Assembly (NCBI RefSeq): GCF_018333215.1
Contig: NZ_BORO01000016.1
Span: forward strand, 1-64,000
Reading direction: 5' to 3'
From: Oceanobacillus sp. J11TS1
GTDB lineage: Bacteria; Bacillota; Bacilli; Bacillales; Amphibacillaceae
Length of the DNA: 64,000 nt
In this document: positions 25,572-34,998 of the stretch, piece after piece
How positions within the stretch are numbered: the stretch's first letter is position 1
Layout: each line of letters begins with the position of its first letter
Program-made: the position numbers and the translations under genes
Notes under the pieces: model-generated
What the model saw: only the letters and a program-made list of their open reading frames with translations
Told to the model about the DNA's origin: nothing
The model's database searches: none

Positions 25572-26497
25572 TCATCCCCCTTTTTAGAAGTCAATTCAAT
25601 ATAGGCGTCCTCAATCGTAGTGGGAGATAGAGAATAGTCCATAATGAGACCGTTATCCGCTTGATTTTTCGCCCATTCAATCGCTGAAGATATATCGTTT
25701 GGATCCAATGAGAGAATGAAGCGAGAACCTTTTTTATGTGAGGAAAGTGTCCAACTAGGAATCTCCATATCTAATTCACTAGCTAAACTAATTTCCATAC
25801 GCATTTGATTCGTTACAGAACGTTTAACCTCTGAAGGTGTGCCTTGTGTAAGAATTTTTCCATTGTCGATGATTGCCACACGATCAACAGCTTTTTCCGC
25901 TTCAAGCACGTTATGTGTAACTAAAATCACCGAGGTTCCGTCATTTGTCAGGTTACGGATTACCTCCCAGAGATAACGTCTGCGAACAGGGTCAACATCG
26001 TTTGTAGGTTCATCAAGTATCACGAGTTTACCTGGGGCAATGACTGCCATACAAAAAGCAGTTAGTCGTTTAGCTCCACCCGATAATTTCTCGCCTTCTT
26101 TATTTGCCCACTTATTCATATCTAAAGCCTCAAAAAGTATTTCCACCCGCTTCGGATCAAACTTCTTCCCGAGACGCATTTTTCCCATTAGTGTTACAGC
26201 CTGTTTCGGAGTAAGAAAACCTAGCGGCACTTGGGACTGTGGCTGTACAGAACAAATCGAACGGGCTCGGGCAGGGGATTGAAGTACCGATTCTCCTAAT
26301 AAATGAATATCCCCATGGTCTGGAGTTAATAACCCTAATATTTGATTCACCAACGTCGTTTTTCCAGCTCCATTTTGTCCGAGAAGCCCAAATATTTCAC
26401 CTTCATTTATATGAAGGGAGAGATTATCATTTGCAACCAGCTTGTTTTTCCCTCGATCGGCAAACACCTTCGTTACACCGTTTACATCAAGAACCAT
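25568..26497 (-). CDS. ABC transporter ATP-binding protein
   Basis: This is a 309-residue ATPase of the drug-exporter (CcmA-like) class. Walker A is GLLGQNGAGKTTLVNQIL (about residues 37-54). The signature is LSGGAKRL and Walker B VILDEPTNDVDP. A switch His lies in VTHNVLEAEKAV, and a C-terminal domain of about 90 residues is typical of ABC-2 exporters. The start at 26497 is chosen because GGAGG precedes it; it overlaps the end of the merR gene by 11 bp. It works with the permease encoded next. Confidence 0.92.
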   Translation of the reverse strand: MVLDVNGVTKVFADRGKNKLVANDNLSLHINEGEIFGLLGQNGAGKTTLVNQILGLLTPDHGDIHLLGESVLQSPARARSICSVQPQSQVPLGFLTPKQAVTLMGKMRLGKKFDPKRVEILFEALDMNKWANKEGEKLSGGAKRLTAFCMAVIAPGKLVILDEPTNDVDPVRRRYLWEVIRNLTNDGTSVILVTHNVLEAEKAVDRVAIIDNGKILTQGTPSEVKRSVTNQMRMEISLASELDMEIPSWTLSSHKKGSRFILSLDPNDISSAIEWAKNQADNGLIMDYSLSPTTIEDAYIELTSKKGDE

Positions 26498-27230
26498 GAT
26501 TTTGCTCCTCCTTTGCAATGGCAACACTTTTGATAAAATTGATGACATCCTTGTCCATGGGGTAAAACGCGATACCTTCCTTTAAGTTTTGGAGAGCTTC
26601 CCACATATTTCCTAACAATTCCTCATCGTTATTAAACATTTTCTCTGCTTGGTTTGCCCAGCTTACTACGAGGTGTTCAGCCTCTTTTGAGTTTGGATCA
26701 AGATGTAGGTTAGTTCTAATATCGCCAATAACTTTCAACCATTCCCTGATGTCTTCCTCACTCATATTTTCCACATTCATATCCGAAATTTTATTTATCT
26801 CATCCTCGCTTAGGTATTCTTTATATTGCTGTAAGGCATCTTTCGAATCTTGCTGGTATAACTGAATGATACTGAAAATGATTGGCCAATTGACTTCCCC
26901 TTCAAGTTCAATGGAATAGGAAACGCCAAGAAGCGCTTGTTCTAATATTTTTAAACGTTCCTGTTCCCGTTTAACGAGCTCTAATTGTTGCTGTATCGAT
27001 TCTTGCCAGTTTGCCGAGGAAATTTCCAATACCTTCTTAATTTGATCCAGGGAGAAGCCCATATATTTTAATGCTAAAACACGTTCTAGCCGCATGACAT
27101 CTTCTTCGTTATACAAACGATGCCCGCCGCTTGTTTTTGAGGAAGGTTTAACCAACCCAATTTCATCGTAATAATCTAAGGTTCGCACGGTGACGCAAGT
27201 ATGCTTTGACAATTTTCCAATTGTATACAT
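26487..27230 (-). CDS. MerR-family regulator with helical effector domain
   Basis: The 247-residue protein starts MYTIGKLSKHTCVTVRTLDY and has the MerR winged helix-turn-helix with GGHRLYNEEDVMRLE. A dimerisation helix (about 75-115) follows. The C-terminal region of about 130 residues, rich in acidic and aromatic residues, resembles the drug-binding TipAS-like module. The start is taken at the classical MerR N-terminus; an upstream in-frame extension to 27299 exists but has no family support. It heads an operon with the ABC exporter genes and probably activates it on ligand binding. Confidence 0.85.
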   Translation of the reverse strand: MYTIGKLSKHTCVTVRTLDYYDEIGLVKPSSKTSGGHRLYNEEDVMRLERVLALKYMGFSLDQIKKVLEISSANWQESIQQQLELVKREQERLKILEQALLGVSYSIELEGEVNWPIIFSIIQLYQQDSKDALQQYKEYLSEDEINKISDMNVENMSEEDIREWLKVIGDIRTNLHLDPNSKEAEHLVVSWANQAEKMFNNDEELLGNMWEALQNLKEGIAFYPMDKDVINFIKSVAIAKEEQNHGS

Positions 27231-27373
27231 TTCCTCACCCCATTTCATTTTCTTTATTATAGAACAACACGTTACGTGCGATTCAATAGGAAAAACCAAA
27301 AAAATATTTTTATTATGAAAATTTTTGAGATACTCCGGGATTTAGGGTGGGTTCTATGAGGTCATGAAAAAAA

Positions 27374-27415
27374 TCATCTGCACTCCATATATAAATTTAT
27401 GAAGTACAGATGACT
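27374..27415 (-). terminator. Terminator of the lipoprotein gene
   Basis: ATCATCTGCACTCC and GAAGTACAGATGA form an imperfect stem. The minus-strand side runs into a T7 tract. Confidence 0.65.
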
Positions 27416-27438
27416 CGTATTAATAAAAACAGTATTTC

Positions 27439-28191
27439 TTATCTGCGCTCGTTATTCCAAACGCGATGATCTTGAATTACGGATGAAGCGTATGTTTCCG
27501 CATCTTCATCTACATTGATAAGCATATATTCATCCGAAATTTGTAACAGTGCTAACTCTGCAGCATAATCCGTTAAATATTCAAATTCAGAGTGATTAAA
27601 ATTATTTAAATCAGCCATGGAAAAACGTAATTGTAAATGATTGTTTGTATGTTCTACAACTTCCATATCGCCATATTCATCATCCCATTCATCCTTCAGT
27701 GCTTCGATGAACCAATCAAGATCCTCGCTATCTGGACTATACATTTCCATTTCAAAACCGATTAAATCGGCAATAAATAAATTTGATTTACCTTCATCTT
27801 CCATATAAGCATCCAAGTTATCGTTGTCGGTATTAATGTCGTCCGCATCGCCGTAGTAATTATAAAGTTTCTCATTATTTTCATATGTATCGTTGATATT
27901 TGATTTATTCTGATCGATTTGATAAACGAGTGATACTTCCCAAGCTTCATTTTCTATTTTATCCGATTCACTCATCCTTGATATTTCTTGCATTTCTTCC
28001 ATAGATAGATACTCATGGGGATTTTGTACTTGGATCTGGATTTTTCCTCTTTTTGATATGTTTACATTAAAATTTGCTTGATCAGAATCTAAGTTCCAAT
28101 CACCGGCTATTGATTTTATTGCACCATTATTACTACACCCGGCAATAAAAACGACGATTAATAATAGAATGATAGCAATCTTTTTTTTCAT
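27439..28191 (-). CDS. Lipoprotein of unknown function
   Basis: This 250-residue exported protein has a clear lipoprotein signal: KKK, a hydrophobic core IAIILLLIVVF and the lipobox IAGC with Cys19 as the acylated residue. The mature part is very acidic, with Asp/Asn-rich DADDINTDNDNLDAYMEDE (about 115-133), and otherwise beta-rich (GDWNLDSDQANFNVNISKRG). It is not recognised. It is monocistronic and faces the riboswitch region divergently. An extracellular ion-binding or envelope-stress role is possible but unproven. Confidence 0.8.
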   Translation of the reverse strand: MKKKIAIILLLIVVFIAGCSNNGAIKSIAGDWNLDSDQANFNVNISKRGKIQIQVQNPHEYLSMEEMQEISRMSESDKIENEAWEVSLVYQIDQNKSNINDTYENNEKLYNYYGDADDINTDNDNLDAYMEDEGKSNLFIADLIGFEMEMYSPDSEDLDWFIEALKDEWDDEYGDMEVVEHTNNHLQLRFSMADLNNFNHSEFEYLTDYAAELALLQISDEYMLINVDEDAETYASSVIQDHRVWNNERR

Positions 28192-28525
28192 GATTTAATC
28201 TCCTGTTCTAATAAACTTGTACATAAAAAATAGGATAAGAGTCCAAAAAGACTAGAACTATATTACCATGTCTATATATGGTTGTTCAATGGTTTTCTAA
28301 AATAAAATATCTATTAAAATTATCGGCTGACGATTTTTACAGGGTCTAAAGACTCATTTGTGTAGCAGTTTCTAGCTATATACTAAAAGGAAGAATAGAT
28401 ATGTGCGGAACAAGTATCAGCTTATAAGGCGATATGCTTTAGCTCAACGGAGAAGTAATATTACCATGAATCATTCAGGTCTCTTACGGCCTTGGTAAGA
28501 AGAATTAAATTGTTGTGGTTAAAAG

Positions 28526-28554
28526 TTGCACATATAAGACCGAGCCTATATAAT
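28526..28554 (+). promoter_or_regulatory. Promoter of the riboswitch transcript
   Basis: TTGCAC (28526-28531) and TATAAT (28549-28554) are separated by 17 bp and lie about 28 bp before the aptamer. Confidence 0.75.
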
Positions 28555-28581
28555 AAACTAAAATATTTAATGAAACAAATT

Positions 28582-28677
28582 CCAAAGGGGAGTAACATAA
28601 TAGCAGCTGTCGTCATTACAGGAGAAATCCTCGGCACTGCTGGCAACTGTTTAATCCAGTTGCTTGTGAGACCTTTG
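28582..28677 (+). promoter_or_regulatory. Manganese riboswitch (yybP-ykoY family)
   Basis: The aptamer shows the family's fixed parts. CAAAGG (28583-28588) pairs with CCTTTG (28672-28677) as P1, and the invariant GGGGAGTA loop is at 28587-28594. P3 is AGCAG/CTGCT (28602-28606 and 28637-28641), with the conserved CGTCATTAC strand at 28611-28619, and AGGA-GAAA-TCCT forms a capped hairpin (28620-28631). The closing hairpin is GCAACTG/CAGTTGC (28643-28649 and 28657-28663). Family knowledge: Mn2+ binding stabilises P1 and turns expression on by preventing the terminator that overlaps it. Confidence 0.88.
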
Positions 28678-28709
28678 TCCAAATAGATATGGGCAAAGGT
28701 CTCTTTTTT
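28668..28709 (+). terminator. Riboswitch expression-platform terminator
   Basis: GAGACCTTTGTCC (28668-28680) pairs with 28691-28703, followed by six T. Its 5' arm contains the 3' strand of aptamer P1, so the two structures are mutually exclusive. Confidence 0.88.
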
Positions 28710-28748
28710 ATGAACTTTTGCCCACATACTTTACGAGGAGGGAAAGAG

Positions 28749-28874
28749 ATGTCTAAACTTACGAAGCTTCTAAAGTCTAAAATGGTAAAAGAGGGAATAA
28801 AGCAAGCGCAAAAACATGCATTACCCGTCATAAAAAAAGAGTTAGCCAAAAGAAAGGGTAAGTTTAAGAAGTAA
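28749..28874 (+). CDS. 41-residue basic protein under the Mn riboswitch
   Basis: The product starts MSKLTKLLKSKMVKEGIKQA and ends KKELAKRKGKFKK. It is almost wholly a Lys-rich helix with no Cys, no membrane segment and no signal peptide. GAGGAGGG lies at ideal distance before the ATG. Its stop overlaps the next start by one base (TAATG), so it is translationally coupled to the kinase-like gene. It is not recognised. Its position as first gene under a manganese riboswitch suggests a small regulator or partner of the downstream protein. Confidence 0.7.
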   Translation: MSKLTKLLKSKMVKEGIKQAQKHALPVIKKELAKRKGKFKK

Positions 28875-29500
28875 TGACACAATCCAAATACTGCTACTAT
28901 GTATCCACCATTTTATTTGTTAAAAAAAATAGACGCGTAAAAGTACTTGAACATCACCGTGACTTAAAGTTATATGGAATGGGGAGAAGTGCTGCTGTAT
29001 TTAAAGTAAAAAATGAAAATAGGGTAATAAAAGTTTTTTATCCATCATTTGAAAAAACTGCAATGCAAGAAAAACAAAATTATGAAAAATTGAATGGGAA
29101 GCATTATTATCCTGCTATATATGAAGCAGGAACCAACTATTTAGTGATGGATTTTATTGAGGGGAAAACATTCTTTGAATGCCTCGCAGAAGGAATTTCA
29201 ATAAAACCTTATTATATAGAGCGCGTTGATAGGGGGCTGCAATATGCAAAAGAGGCTGGTTTAAATCCATCAGACATTCATTTGCATAATCTTATCGTAA
29301 CAAAAGATGATGATGTACGTATTATTGATGTAGCTCGTTTTTCACAGGAGAAACAGTGCACGCAATGGGAAGATTTAAAACAGGCTTATATGCGCTATTA
29401 CCAAAGCTCTTATTTCCCCAAAAAAATACCGAAATGGGTAATGTACACTGTATCAAAAATATATCGTCTATATAAGACGATTGGGAAAGCAAGGAGCTAG
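28874..29500 (+). CDS. Protein kinase-like protein (YrzF-like)
   Basis: This 208-residue protein has a minimal kinase fold. A glycine-loop-like LYGMGRSAAVFKV (about 35-47) is followed by a Lys in RVIKVFYP. YLVMDFIEG is the hinge, SDIHLHNLIV (about 135-144) stands where HxDxxxxN is expected, and IIDVARF replaces DFG. It resembles small Bacillus kinase-like proteins such as YrzF. The changed catalytic loop (D-I-H-L-H-N) leaves activity uncertain. It is the second gene of the manganese-riboswitch transcript, so its dose is predicted to rise with Mn2+. The target is unknown. Confidence 0.75.
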   Translation: MTQSKYCYYVSTILFVKKNRRVKVLEHHRDLKLYGMGRSAAVFKVKNENRVIKVFYPSFEKTAMQEKQNYEKLNGKHYYPAIYEAGTNYLVMDFIEGKTFFECLAEGISIKPYYIERVDRGLQYAKEAGLNPSDIHLHNLIVTKDDDVRIIDVARFSQEKQCTQWEDLKQAYMRYYQSSYFPKKIPKWVMYTVSKIYRLYKTIGKARS

Positions 29501-29546
29501 ATATCTTTCAATTAAGCGCAAGCAAATTAACAATAAGTCTATAAAA

Positions 29547-29590
29547 AGGCAGTTTAACCTATTTGATATAAAGGTTAAACTGCTTTTTCA
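29547..29590. terminator. Bidirectional terminator, kinase gene and lipA
   Basis: GCAGTTTAACCT (29549-29560) pairs perfectly with 29572-29583. It has A-rich and T-rich flanks on both sides. Confidence 0.85.
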
Positions 29591-30538
29591 TTAGAATGTA
29601 TAGTTATCCAACTCTTTCCCGCTTGTTTCTTCATAGCCCTTCATATACTTAATCCGGCGTTGGGCAGCGGATTGGCTTACCTGTTCATCTGCATGGTAAG
29701 AAGAACGTACAAGTGGACCGGCTTCGCAATGCGTGAATCCTTTGGATAGAGCAATTTCTTTCAGTTCAGCAAATTCATCTGGATGGTAGTAGCGCTCTAC
29801 GTTTAAATGTTTTTTTGTAGGCTGGAGATACTGACCAATCGTTACAATATCCACGTTGTTGGCACGAAGATCGTCCATTGCTTCGATAAGTTCTTCTTTT
29901 GTTTCCCCAAGTCCAACCATAATGCTGGATTTTGTCGGCGTATTTGGAGCGATTTCTTTTACTCTTCTTAGTAGTTCAAGAGAACGCTCATATCTTGCAA
30001 TTGCACGAACCTTTTTCGTTAATCTTCGTACGGTTTCAATATTATGGTTGAAAATATCCGGACCGCTGTCCATTAAGGTATGTAAACTTTCATAATCTCC
30101 CTTCATATCGGAAGGCAATATTTCAATTGTACAGCCAGGTACTCTTTCACGGATTTGACGCACGGTTTCAGCGAAAACAGCAGCACCGCCATCTTTTAAA
30201 TCATCACGGGCTACAGCTGTCACAACAACATGTTTTAATCCCATGATTTCAACAGAGTCTGCTACACGATGAGGTTCGTTCCAATCTAACTCGTTTGGAA
30301 GCCCTGTCTTTACAGCGCAGAAGCGGCAGCCCCTTGTACATGTGTCACCAAGAATCATAAAGGTAGCTGTTTTACGTTCGCTCCAGCATTCATAGATATT
30401 CGGGCATTTTGCCTCTTCACAGACCGTGTTTAATCGTTTGTCACGCATTAAGTGTTTTAAATGGTTATAAGATTTGTTTGTATTCAGCTTAATTTTCAGC
30501 CATTCGGGTTTGCGTAAATATTCTTCTTGTTTTGGCAT
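29591..30538 (-). CDS. lipA: Lipoyl synthase
   Basis: LipA is the radical-SAM enzyme that inserts two sulfurs into octanoyl groups on lipoyl domains. In the 315-residue protein the auxiliary cluster Cys residues are 40, 45 and 51 ([12 protein letters not shown]), and the SAM cluster CTRGCRFC has Cys67, 71 and 74. The C-terminal RSSYHAD segment holds the conserved cluster-binding Ser. The start at 30538 is chosen for its AGGAG 8 bp upstream; an in-frame ATG at 30568 lies inside the preceding gene. It is 11 bp downstream of lipM, an operon covering both steps of lipoate assembly. Confidence 0.97.
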   Translation of the reverse strand: MPKQEEYLRKPEWLKIKLNTNKSYNHLKHLMRDKRLNTVCEEAKCPNIYECWSERKTATFMILGDTCTRGCRFCAVKTGLPNELDWNEPHRVADSVEIMGLKHVVVTAVARDDLKDGGAAVFAETVRQIRERVPGCTIEILPSDMKGDYESLHTLMDSGPDIFNHNIETVRRLTKKVRAIARYERSLELLRRVKEIAPNTPTKSSIMVGLGETKEELIEAMDDLRANNVDIVTIGQYLQPTKKHLNVERYYHPDEFAELKEIALSKGFTHCEAGPLVRSSYHADEQVSQSAAQRRIKYMKGYEETSGKELDNYTF

Positions 30539-30549
30539 GTTATTTGCTC

Positions 30550-31368
30550 CTATCTGGAATAATTCCATTCATCTGATAAATATTTGCTGTGCATTAAATC
30601 ATCAATTTCTTGTTCCTGTTCCTTAGAGAGGGTAAATGTCTCCAGTTCAATATCTAATCCTGTTTGAAAGCCGGCTTTGAGTGCTTCTTTTGTTTCTTCC
30701 AAGGATACTTCCCGTCCAGCTGCCTTGTCGATAGAAATCGCTTTCTCGTCGAACGCAGCACGGGCACGTTCCTTAACCTTTTCATTACGATAAATAAAAA
30801 GATCGTATAATGTATCCTTATTAACAGAAAGAGGGACGGAGCCGTGCTGTAAAATAACCCCCTGCATTCTGGTTTGGGCACTTCCGGCTGCTTTTTTGTC
30901 ATCAACCACTAATTCATACCAGGAAGGCTCTTCAAAGCAAACTGCAGATTGTGTAGGCTTTAGTTTGTCTTCTGGTATAGCGAAATCGGCGGCAATACCG
31001 AGATTGCGATAACCCTCTAACAACCCTTGTGATAGGACAAGGTAGGCTTCTTTGACCGACTTTGGCATGCGTGGATGCTGTTCCGAGATGATAATGCTGT
31101 ATGTAAGTTCTTCGTCATGCAACACCGCACGTCCGCCCGTTAATCTACGAACGAGTTGGAATCCGTGCTTTTCCACTGCTTCGAGATCTATTCTGTTTTT
31201 AGTTTTCTGGAAATAACCGACGGAAAGTCCAGCAGGTAGCCACTCATAGAAACGGAGAACAGGTGGTATCTTGCCTTCACTATGCCACCGGAGCAAGCAT
31301 TCATCTACCGCCATATTATAGGCAGGAGTCTGTTTATGGGTGTCTAAAAAGTACCAAGTTTCTGTCAT
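30550..31368 (-). CDS. lipM: Octanoyl-[GcvH]:protein transferase LipM
   Basis: LipM moves octanoate from acyl-carrier protein to GcvH, the first step of Bacillus-type lipoate synthesis. The 272-residue protein has the BPL/LplA fold: [20 protein letters not shown] (about 74-93), the catalytic Cys144 in [13 protein letters not shown], and the Lys of [20 protein letters not shown]. Presence of Cys in this place separates LipM from lipoate ligase LplA. It is the first gene of a lipM-lipA pair. Confidence 0.93.
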   Translation of the reverse strand: MTETWYFLDTHKQTPAYNMAVDECLLRWHSEGKIPPVLRFYEWLPAGLSVGYFQKTKNRIDLEAVEKHGFQLVRRLTGGRAVLHDEELTYSIIISEQHPRMPKSVKEAYLVLSQGLLEGYRNLGIAADFAIPEDKLKPTQSAVCFEEPSWYELVVDDKKAAGSAQTRMQGVILQHGSVPLSVNKDTLYDLFIYRNEKVKERARAAFDEKAISIDKAAGREVSLEETKEALKAGFQTGLDIELETFTLSKEQEQEIDDLMHSKYLSDEWNYSR

Positions 31369-31970
31369 GAAAACGCTTCTCTCATTAAACTGAGAAAATC
31401 GATCCCCCTTTTAAATATGTATTATCATTCCTTATAGGATGAGAAGTGTTCAAAAAGTCTGCTAATCTACTTCCTTGATTCCTAGAATGATAGAGATTCT
31501 AGCCGTACTATTTAAGAAACAAGGAAATTTTTGAACATTCTCTTTTAATAGTAAGACTTTAACCTTTATATGTCAAAAAATTATAATTTTGTTTTATTAT
31601 TTCCTTCCAATATAAAAAATAGATAGAGAAATACCAAGACCGCCCGAAAATAGAAGTACTCACTCCAAATGAGGCGTGAGCGCTCGAAAAAGGTCAAATC
31701 CGCTCCAACCTAGCCAGAAAGCGCTCCAACCCCATCTCAAACCGCTCCAATCGAAGCCGGACCTGCTCCAAAAAAGCTAACCTAATCCCAAATTTCTCTC
31801 TATTTATTTTAAAGGCATACAACCAATATAAAGGAAGACTAAAAATTAAAACTTTTAATTGACATGGGCGATTCTTTTTTATAAAGTATTCTTTATATTA
31901 TATTTCGAATATTCCGGTTCCAAGAAAATTTATTCAATTCTTAATGAATTGTAATAGAAGGAGGTAAGAA
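31369..31970. other. Intergenic region with repeat array A
   Basis: This is 600 bp without a gene. It contains a hairpin-like CTAGAATGATAGAGATTCTAG at about 31482-31502, the GC-rich repeat array at 31641-31775 and an AT-rich leader to the next operon. Confidence 0.5.
31641..31775. repeat. Repeat array A, 20/21-bp CGCTC family
   Basis: Seven degenerate cores of type CGCTCC or CGCTCG start at 31641, 31661, 31681, 31701, 31722, 31743 and 31764, spaced 20 or 21 bp. This is the most decayed of three arrays in the window and has the same orientation as the others. It contains no open reading frame with a ribosome binding site. Confidence 0.8.
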
Positions 31971-32219
31971 ATGCAACAGAAAAAAGAGCCTATAAAAAAT
32001 TTGAAGATTTGGATTGTTTTAATTATTTTATTTATTCTCAGTGTTCCATGGTATTTACCAACGAGATCCTATGAACCGCTTATTCTGGGAGTTCCTTATT
32101 GGGCGTGGATTATCCTCGGCGTATCCCTGGCCATATCGATTGTATTAACTTATATTTTGAAAAATTGCTTGCATATGGCTGATGAAGATGAGTCGTGGGA
32201 GGAGGAAGAGAATCAATGA
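31971..32219 (+). CDS. Small membrane subunit of a symporter (YhjC/DUF3311-like)
   Basis: This 82-residue protein has two membrane helices (about 11-28 and 42-62) separated by a loop with a Tyr-Trp pair (PYWAWIILG), and an acidic C-terminus ADEDESWEEEENQ. That pattern is DUF3311, small proteins encoded directly before SSS-family transporters, as yhjC is beside yhjB in B. subtilis. GAAGGAGGTAAG lies before the ATG. The stop overlaps the symporter start by 4 bp (ATGA), so the two proteins are probably made in equal amounts and form one complex. Confidence 0.85.
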   Translation: MQQKKEPIKNLKIWIVLIILFILSVPWYLPTRSYEPLILGVPYWAWIILGVSLAISIVLTYILKNCLHMADEDESWEEEENQ

Positions 32220-33703
32220 ATAATCTCGCTTTTTCAGGTGCTTCTGGTATAATCATTATGTTTTTTTATGGGTTTTTAATGCTGTTTATAGGTTTTATTA
32301 CATATTGGAGAAATAAAGGGCTGCATCAATCAAATAAAGAGTTTTATCTAGGGGGCGGAAACCTTAGTGTTTTCGTATTATTCTTTACTTTCTTTGCTAC
32401 ACAGTATAGCGGAAACACGATTGTAGGCTATGCACCGACTGCTTACCGTATGGGGTTTTTCTGGATGCAATCTATCACATTTTTTATTTTGATAGTGATG
32501 GGTTATTTATTGTTCGCCCCAAGACTGTACGTACTGAGTAAAAAGTTTCAATTCATCACACCGTCGGATTATATTCAAAAACGATTTCAATCCAAGGGAG
32601 TTACGTTGCTTGCATCTATACTAATGTTATACGGGCTGTGTAATTTTATGTTGGAACAAATTATTGCTATTGGACATGGTGTCAGCGGACTAACAGGTGG
32701 CACGATTCCTTATCAGGCAGCTGTTGTATTTTTTGTTTCCGTGATGGTTATCTATGGATGGCTTGGCGGTATGCGGTCTGTAGCTTATACGGATACTATG
32801 CAAGGAATAGCGTTACTTGTTGGCGTCGTCATCCTGCTGATAGGATCGATGATTTACTTTGGCGGTTTGCCGAGCGCAGTTGATTATGCTGCAACCGTCT
32901 CTCCGGAAAAGCTCGGCGTCCCGGATAGCAAAGGTTTGGTCAGCTGGTTTAGCATGCTTATCCTTGTAACGATTGGAGCTGCAATTTACCCACACGCTAT
33001 TCAAAGAATATTTGCTGCTAAAAGTGAAAAGTCTTTGAAAAAATCTTTGTCCTGGATGGCTTGGATGCCTTTTGTTACTTCCGGTTTCGTATTTTTAGTC
33101 GGAATCATTGGAATTCAAGCATTTCCTGGATTGAGTAAAGGCGAATCAGAACAGCTTGTTGGGATGATGGCGAATCATCTCGCCATGCAGAATTCCTTTT
33201 TTTATTGGGCGATGGTAATCTTGTTTGGAGGAATTGTCGCTGCTATCATATCCACAGCGGATTCTGTATTACTCACTTTGTCATCAATCATTTCCAAGGA
33301 TATATATTCAACCCATATAAATAAAAACGCGGATGAACAAAAACAAATCCTTGTAGGTAAAATAGTTGGAGTAGCATTTGTGGTGATTTTATTGCTGATT
33401 GCTTGGTACCCGCCGGCAACATTGTATCGGATATTTATACTGAAATTTGAGCTGCTGATTCAGATTGCCCCGGCGTTTATCTTAGGCTTATACTGGAGAC
33501 GGCTCCACCGCCATGCGGTATTAATAGGCATGTTGGCTGGAACAATACTTGCTTCCGTAATGGTATTTGCCGGTTTGCAGCCTTTAGGTATTGCAAGCGG
33601 TCTATGGGGATTAGCTGTAAATTTCGCCCTATGTATCGTAATGAGTTTTGTTATTAACGTTCCTAAACAAGAGGTTGAGCTGTTAGGAAAAGAAGTATCT
33701 TAA
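32216..33703 (+). CDS. Sodium:solute symporter (SSS family, YhjB-like)
   Basis: This is a 495-residue transporter with about 13 helices of the LeuT fold. SSS landmarks are EFYLGGGNLSVFVLFFTFFA near residue 42, GWLGGMRSVAYTDTMQGIAL (about 181-200) and the helix with STADSVLLTLSSIISKDIY (about 346-364), part of the Na+-binding region. The start at 32216 is chosen over an in-frame ATG at 32195 because GGAGGAGG precedes it. Partnered with the DUF3311 protein. The substrate, probably an organic acid or amino acid, cannot be told from sequence. Confidence 0.92.
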   Translation: MNNLAFSGASGIIIMFFYGFLMLFIGFITYWRNKGLHQSNKEFYLGGGNLSVFVLFFTFFATQYSGNTIVGYAPTAYRMGFFWMQSITFFILIVMGYLLFAPRLYVLSKKFQFITPSDYIQKRFQSKGVTLLASILMLYGLCNFMLEQIIAIGHGVSGLTGGTIPYQAAVVFFVSVMVIYGWLGGMRSVAYTDTMQGIALLVGVVILLIGSMIYFGGLPSAVDYAATVSPEKLGVPDSKGLVSWFSMLILVTIGAAIYPHAIQRIFAAKSEKSLKKSLSWMAWMPFVTSGFVFLVGIIGIQAFPGLSKGESEQLVGMMANHLAMQNSFFYWAMVILFGGIVAAIISTADSVLLTLSSIISKDIYSTHINKNADEQKQILVGKIVGVAFVVILLLIAWYPPATLYRIFILKFELLIQIAPAFILGLYWRRLHRHAVLIGMLAGTILASVMVFAGLQPLGIASGLWGLAVNFALCIVMSFVINVPKQEVELLGKEVS

Positions 33704-33759
33704 AGAAGACGTTGTTTTTGGAATATTAGCCGCACTTATTATGGATGAAAAAACGAAAA

Positions 33760-33800
33760 AATAACCCTCATAGGCTGGGGGCCGTGAGGGTTATTTTTCT
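33760..33800. terminator. Strong terminator after symporter operon
   Basis: AATAACCCTCA (33760-33770) pairs perfectly with 33785-33795, then TTTTTC. Confidence 0.85.
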
Positions 33801-33965
33801 ATGAAAATTGAAAATTGTTCCTTATGGCGAGTTAAGTGTCTACTCGGTGTATCAGCAACAAAAGCTTTTTATATACATGATAATTCATTCAATAAGATTA
33901 TACCCTCTATTGGATAGTGTTAGAAAAATGGGAAGCTAGGATATATTATTTGCTTCGTTTGACAA

Positions 33966-34964
33966 TTATTTGATTTTAACTATTATTTTCCCTTTGGCCC
34001 TGCCTAACTCTGCATATTCTATCGCTTTTTGAGCATCTTCAAAAGAAAAAACTCTATCAATTACAGGTTTAATTTTACCACTTTCAATAAAGTCTGCGAT
34101 TATACGTAATTGCTCTCCGCTTGGCTTCATAAACAAAAACGTATATTGAACATGATGCTTTTTTTCAAGCTTAGTAAGTTTATTGCTTGCTACGGAGAAT
34201 AAAAATGTTTTAAAGAATCCGTAGCCGTGTTCTTTACCAAAACGAGCATTCGGTAATCCCGAAACAGAAACAATTTTCCCACCGCTTTTTACTACTTCAA
34301 AGGATTTTTCAAGTATCTCGCTCCCGAGTGTATCAAATACGGCATCATAGTTTTTCAGTACTTCTTCAAATTTTTCTGTCTTGTAATTTATAATTTCATC
34401 TGCACCGAGAGATTTTACTAAGTCTGTACCAGCTTCACTTGCAGTCGTTGCCACAGTAGCACCCATTAAGTTGGCCAGTTGAATAGCAAAAGTACCGACA
34501 CCACCAGCGCCAGCTTGAATTAAAATTTTTTGTCCCTTTTGTAATTGCAAAATGTCTGCTAGGGCTTGATAGGAGGTTAATCCAACCAGCGGGATTGATG
34601 CTGCTTCTTCAAAGCTTAAATTTTTAGGCTTTAAGGCGATATCATTTTCGTGAATAGCGATATATTCAGCAAAAGTACCGATTTTACTCTTACGTGGACG
34701 TGCATATATTTCGTCACCAACCTTAAAACGAGTCACTTTTGCGCCAACCTTTGCAACGACTCCAGCAAAGTCATTCCCAAGGATAAGAGGCATTTTATAT
34801 TTAACTAACAATTTCACTTTCCCATCGCGGATTTTAAAATCAATAGGATTTATACTAGCTGCATGAATTTCTGCAAGTACTTCATATTCACCGATTTCAG
34901 GTATGGGCATTTCTGCTAAACGCATTGGGACTTTCCCGTACTTATCAATAACCATTGCTCTCAT
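33966..34964 (-). CDS. NADP-dependent quinone oxidoreductase-like protein (MDR)
   Basis: This is a 332-residue zinc-free medium-chain reductase. The N-terminal GroES-like barrel has INPIDFKIRDG and LGNDFAGVVAKVG. The Rossmann motif GAGGVGTFAIQLANLMGA is at about residues 151-168, and the C-terminus ends GRAKGKIIVKI. No zinc-binding Cys cluster is present, as in the QOR subfamily. It lies 34 bp downstream of an ArsR-type regulator in the same direction, so it is likely induced by the signal that regulator senses, perhaps an electrophile or quinone. Confidence 0.9.
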   Translation of the reverse strand: MRAMVIDKYGKVPMRLAEMPIPEIGEYEVLAEIHAASINPIDFKIRDGKVKLLVKYKMPLILGNDFAGVVAKVGAKVTRFKVGDEIYARPRKSKIGTFAEYIAIHENDIALKPKNLSFEEAASIPLVGLTSYQALADILQLQKGQKILIQAGAGGVGTFAIQLANLMGATVATTASEAGTDLVKSLGADEIINYKTEKFEEVLKNYDAVFDTLGSEILEKSFEVVKSGGKIVSVSGLPNARFGKEHGYGFFKTFLFSVASNKLTKLEKKHHVQYTFLFMKPSGEQLRIIADFIESGKIKPVIDRVFSFEDAQKAIEYAELGRAKGKIIVKIK

Positions 34965-34998
34965 AGTTTATACCTCCAATAATGGTTGCTTCAATTCC

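Noticed and set aside
28492-28686. 64-codon plus-strand frame over the riboswitch
   Set aside because: The segment is fully explained by the yybP-ykoY aptamer and its terminator; no ribosome binding site.
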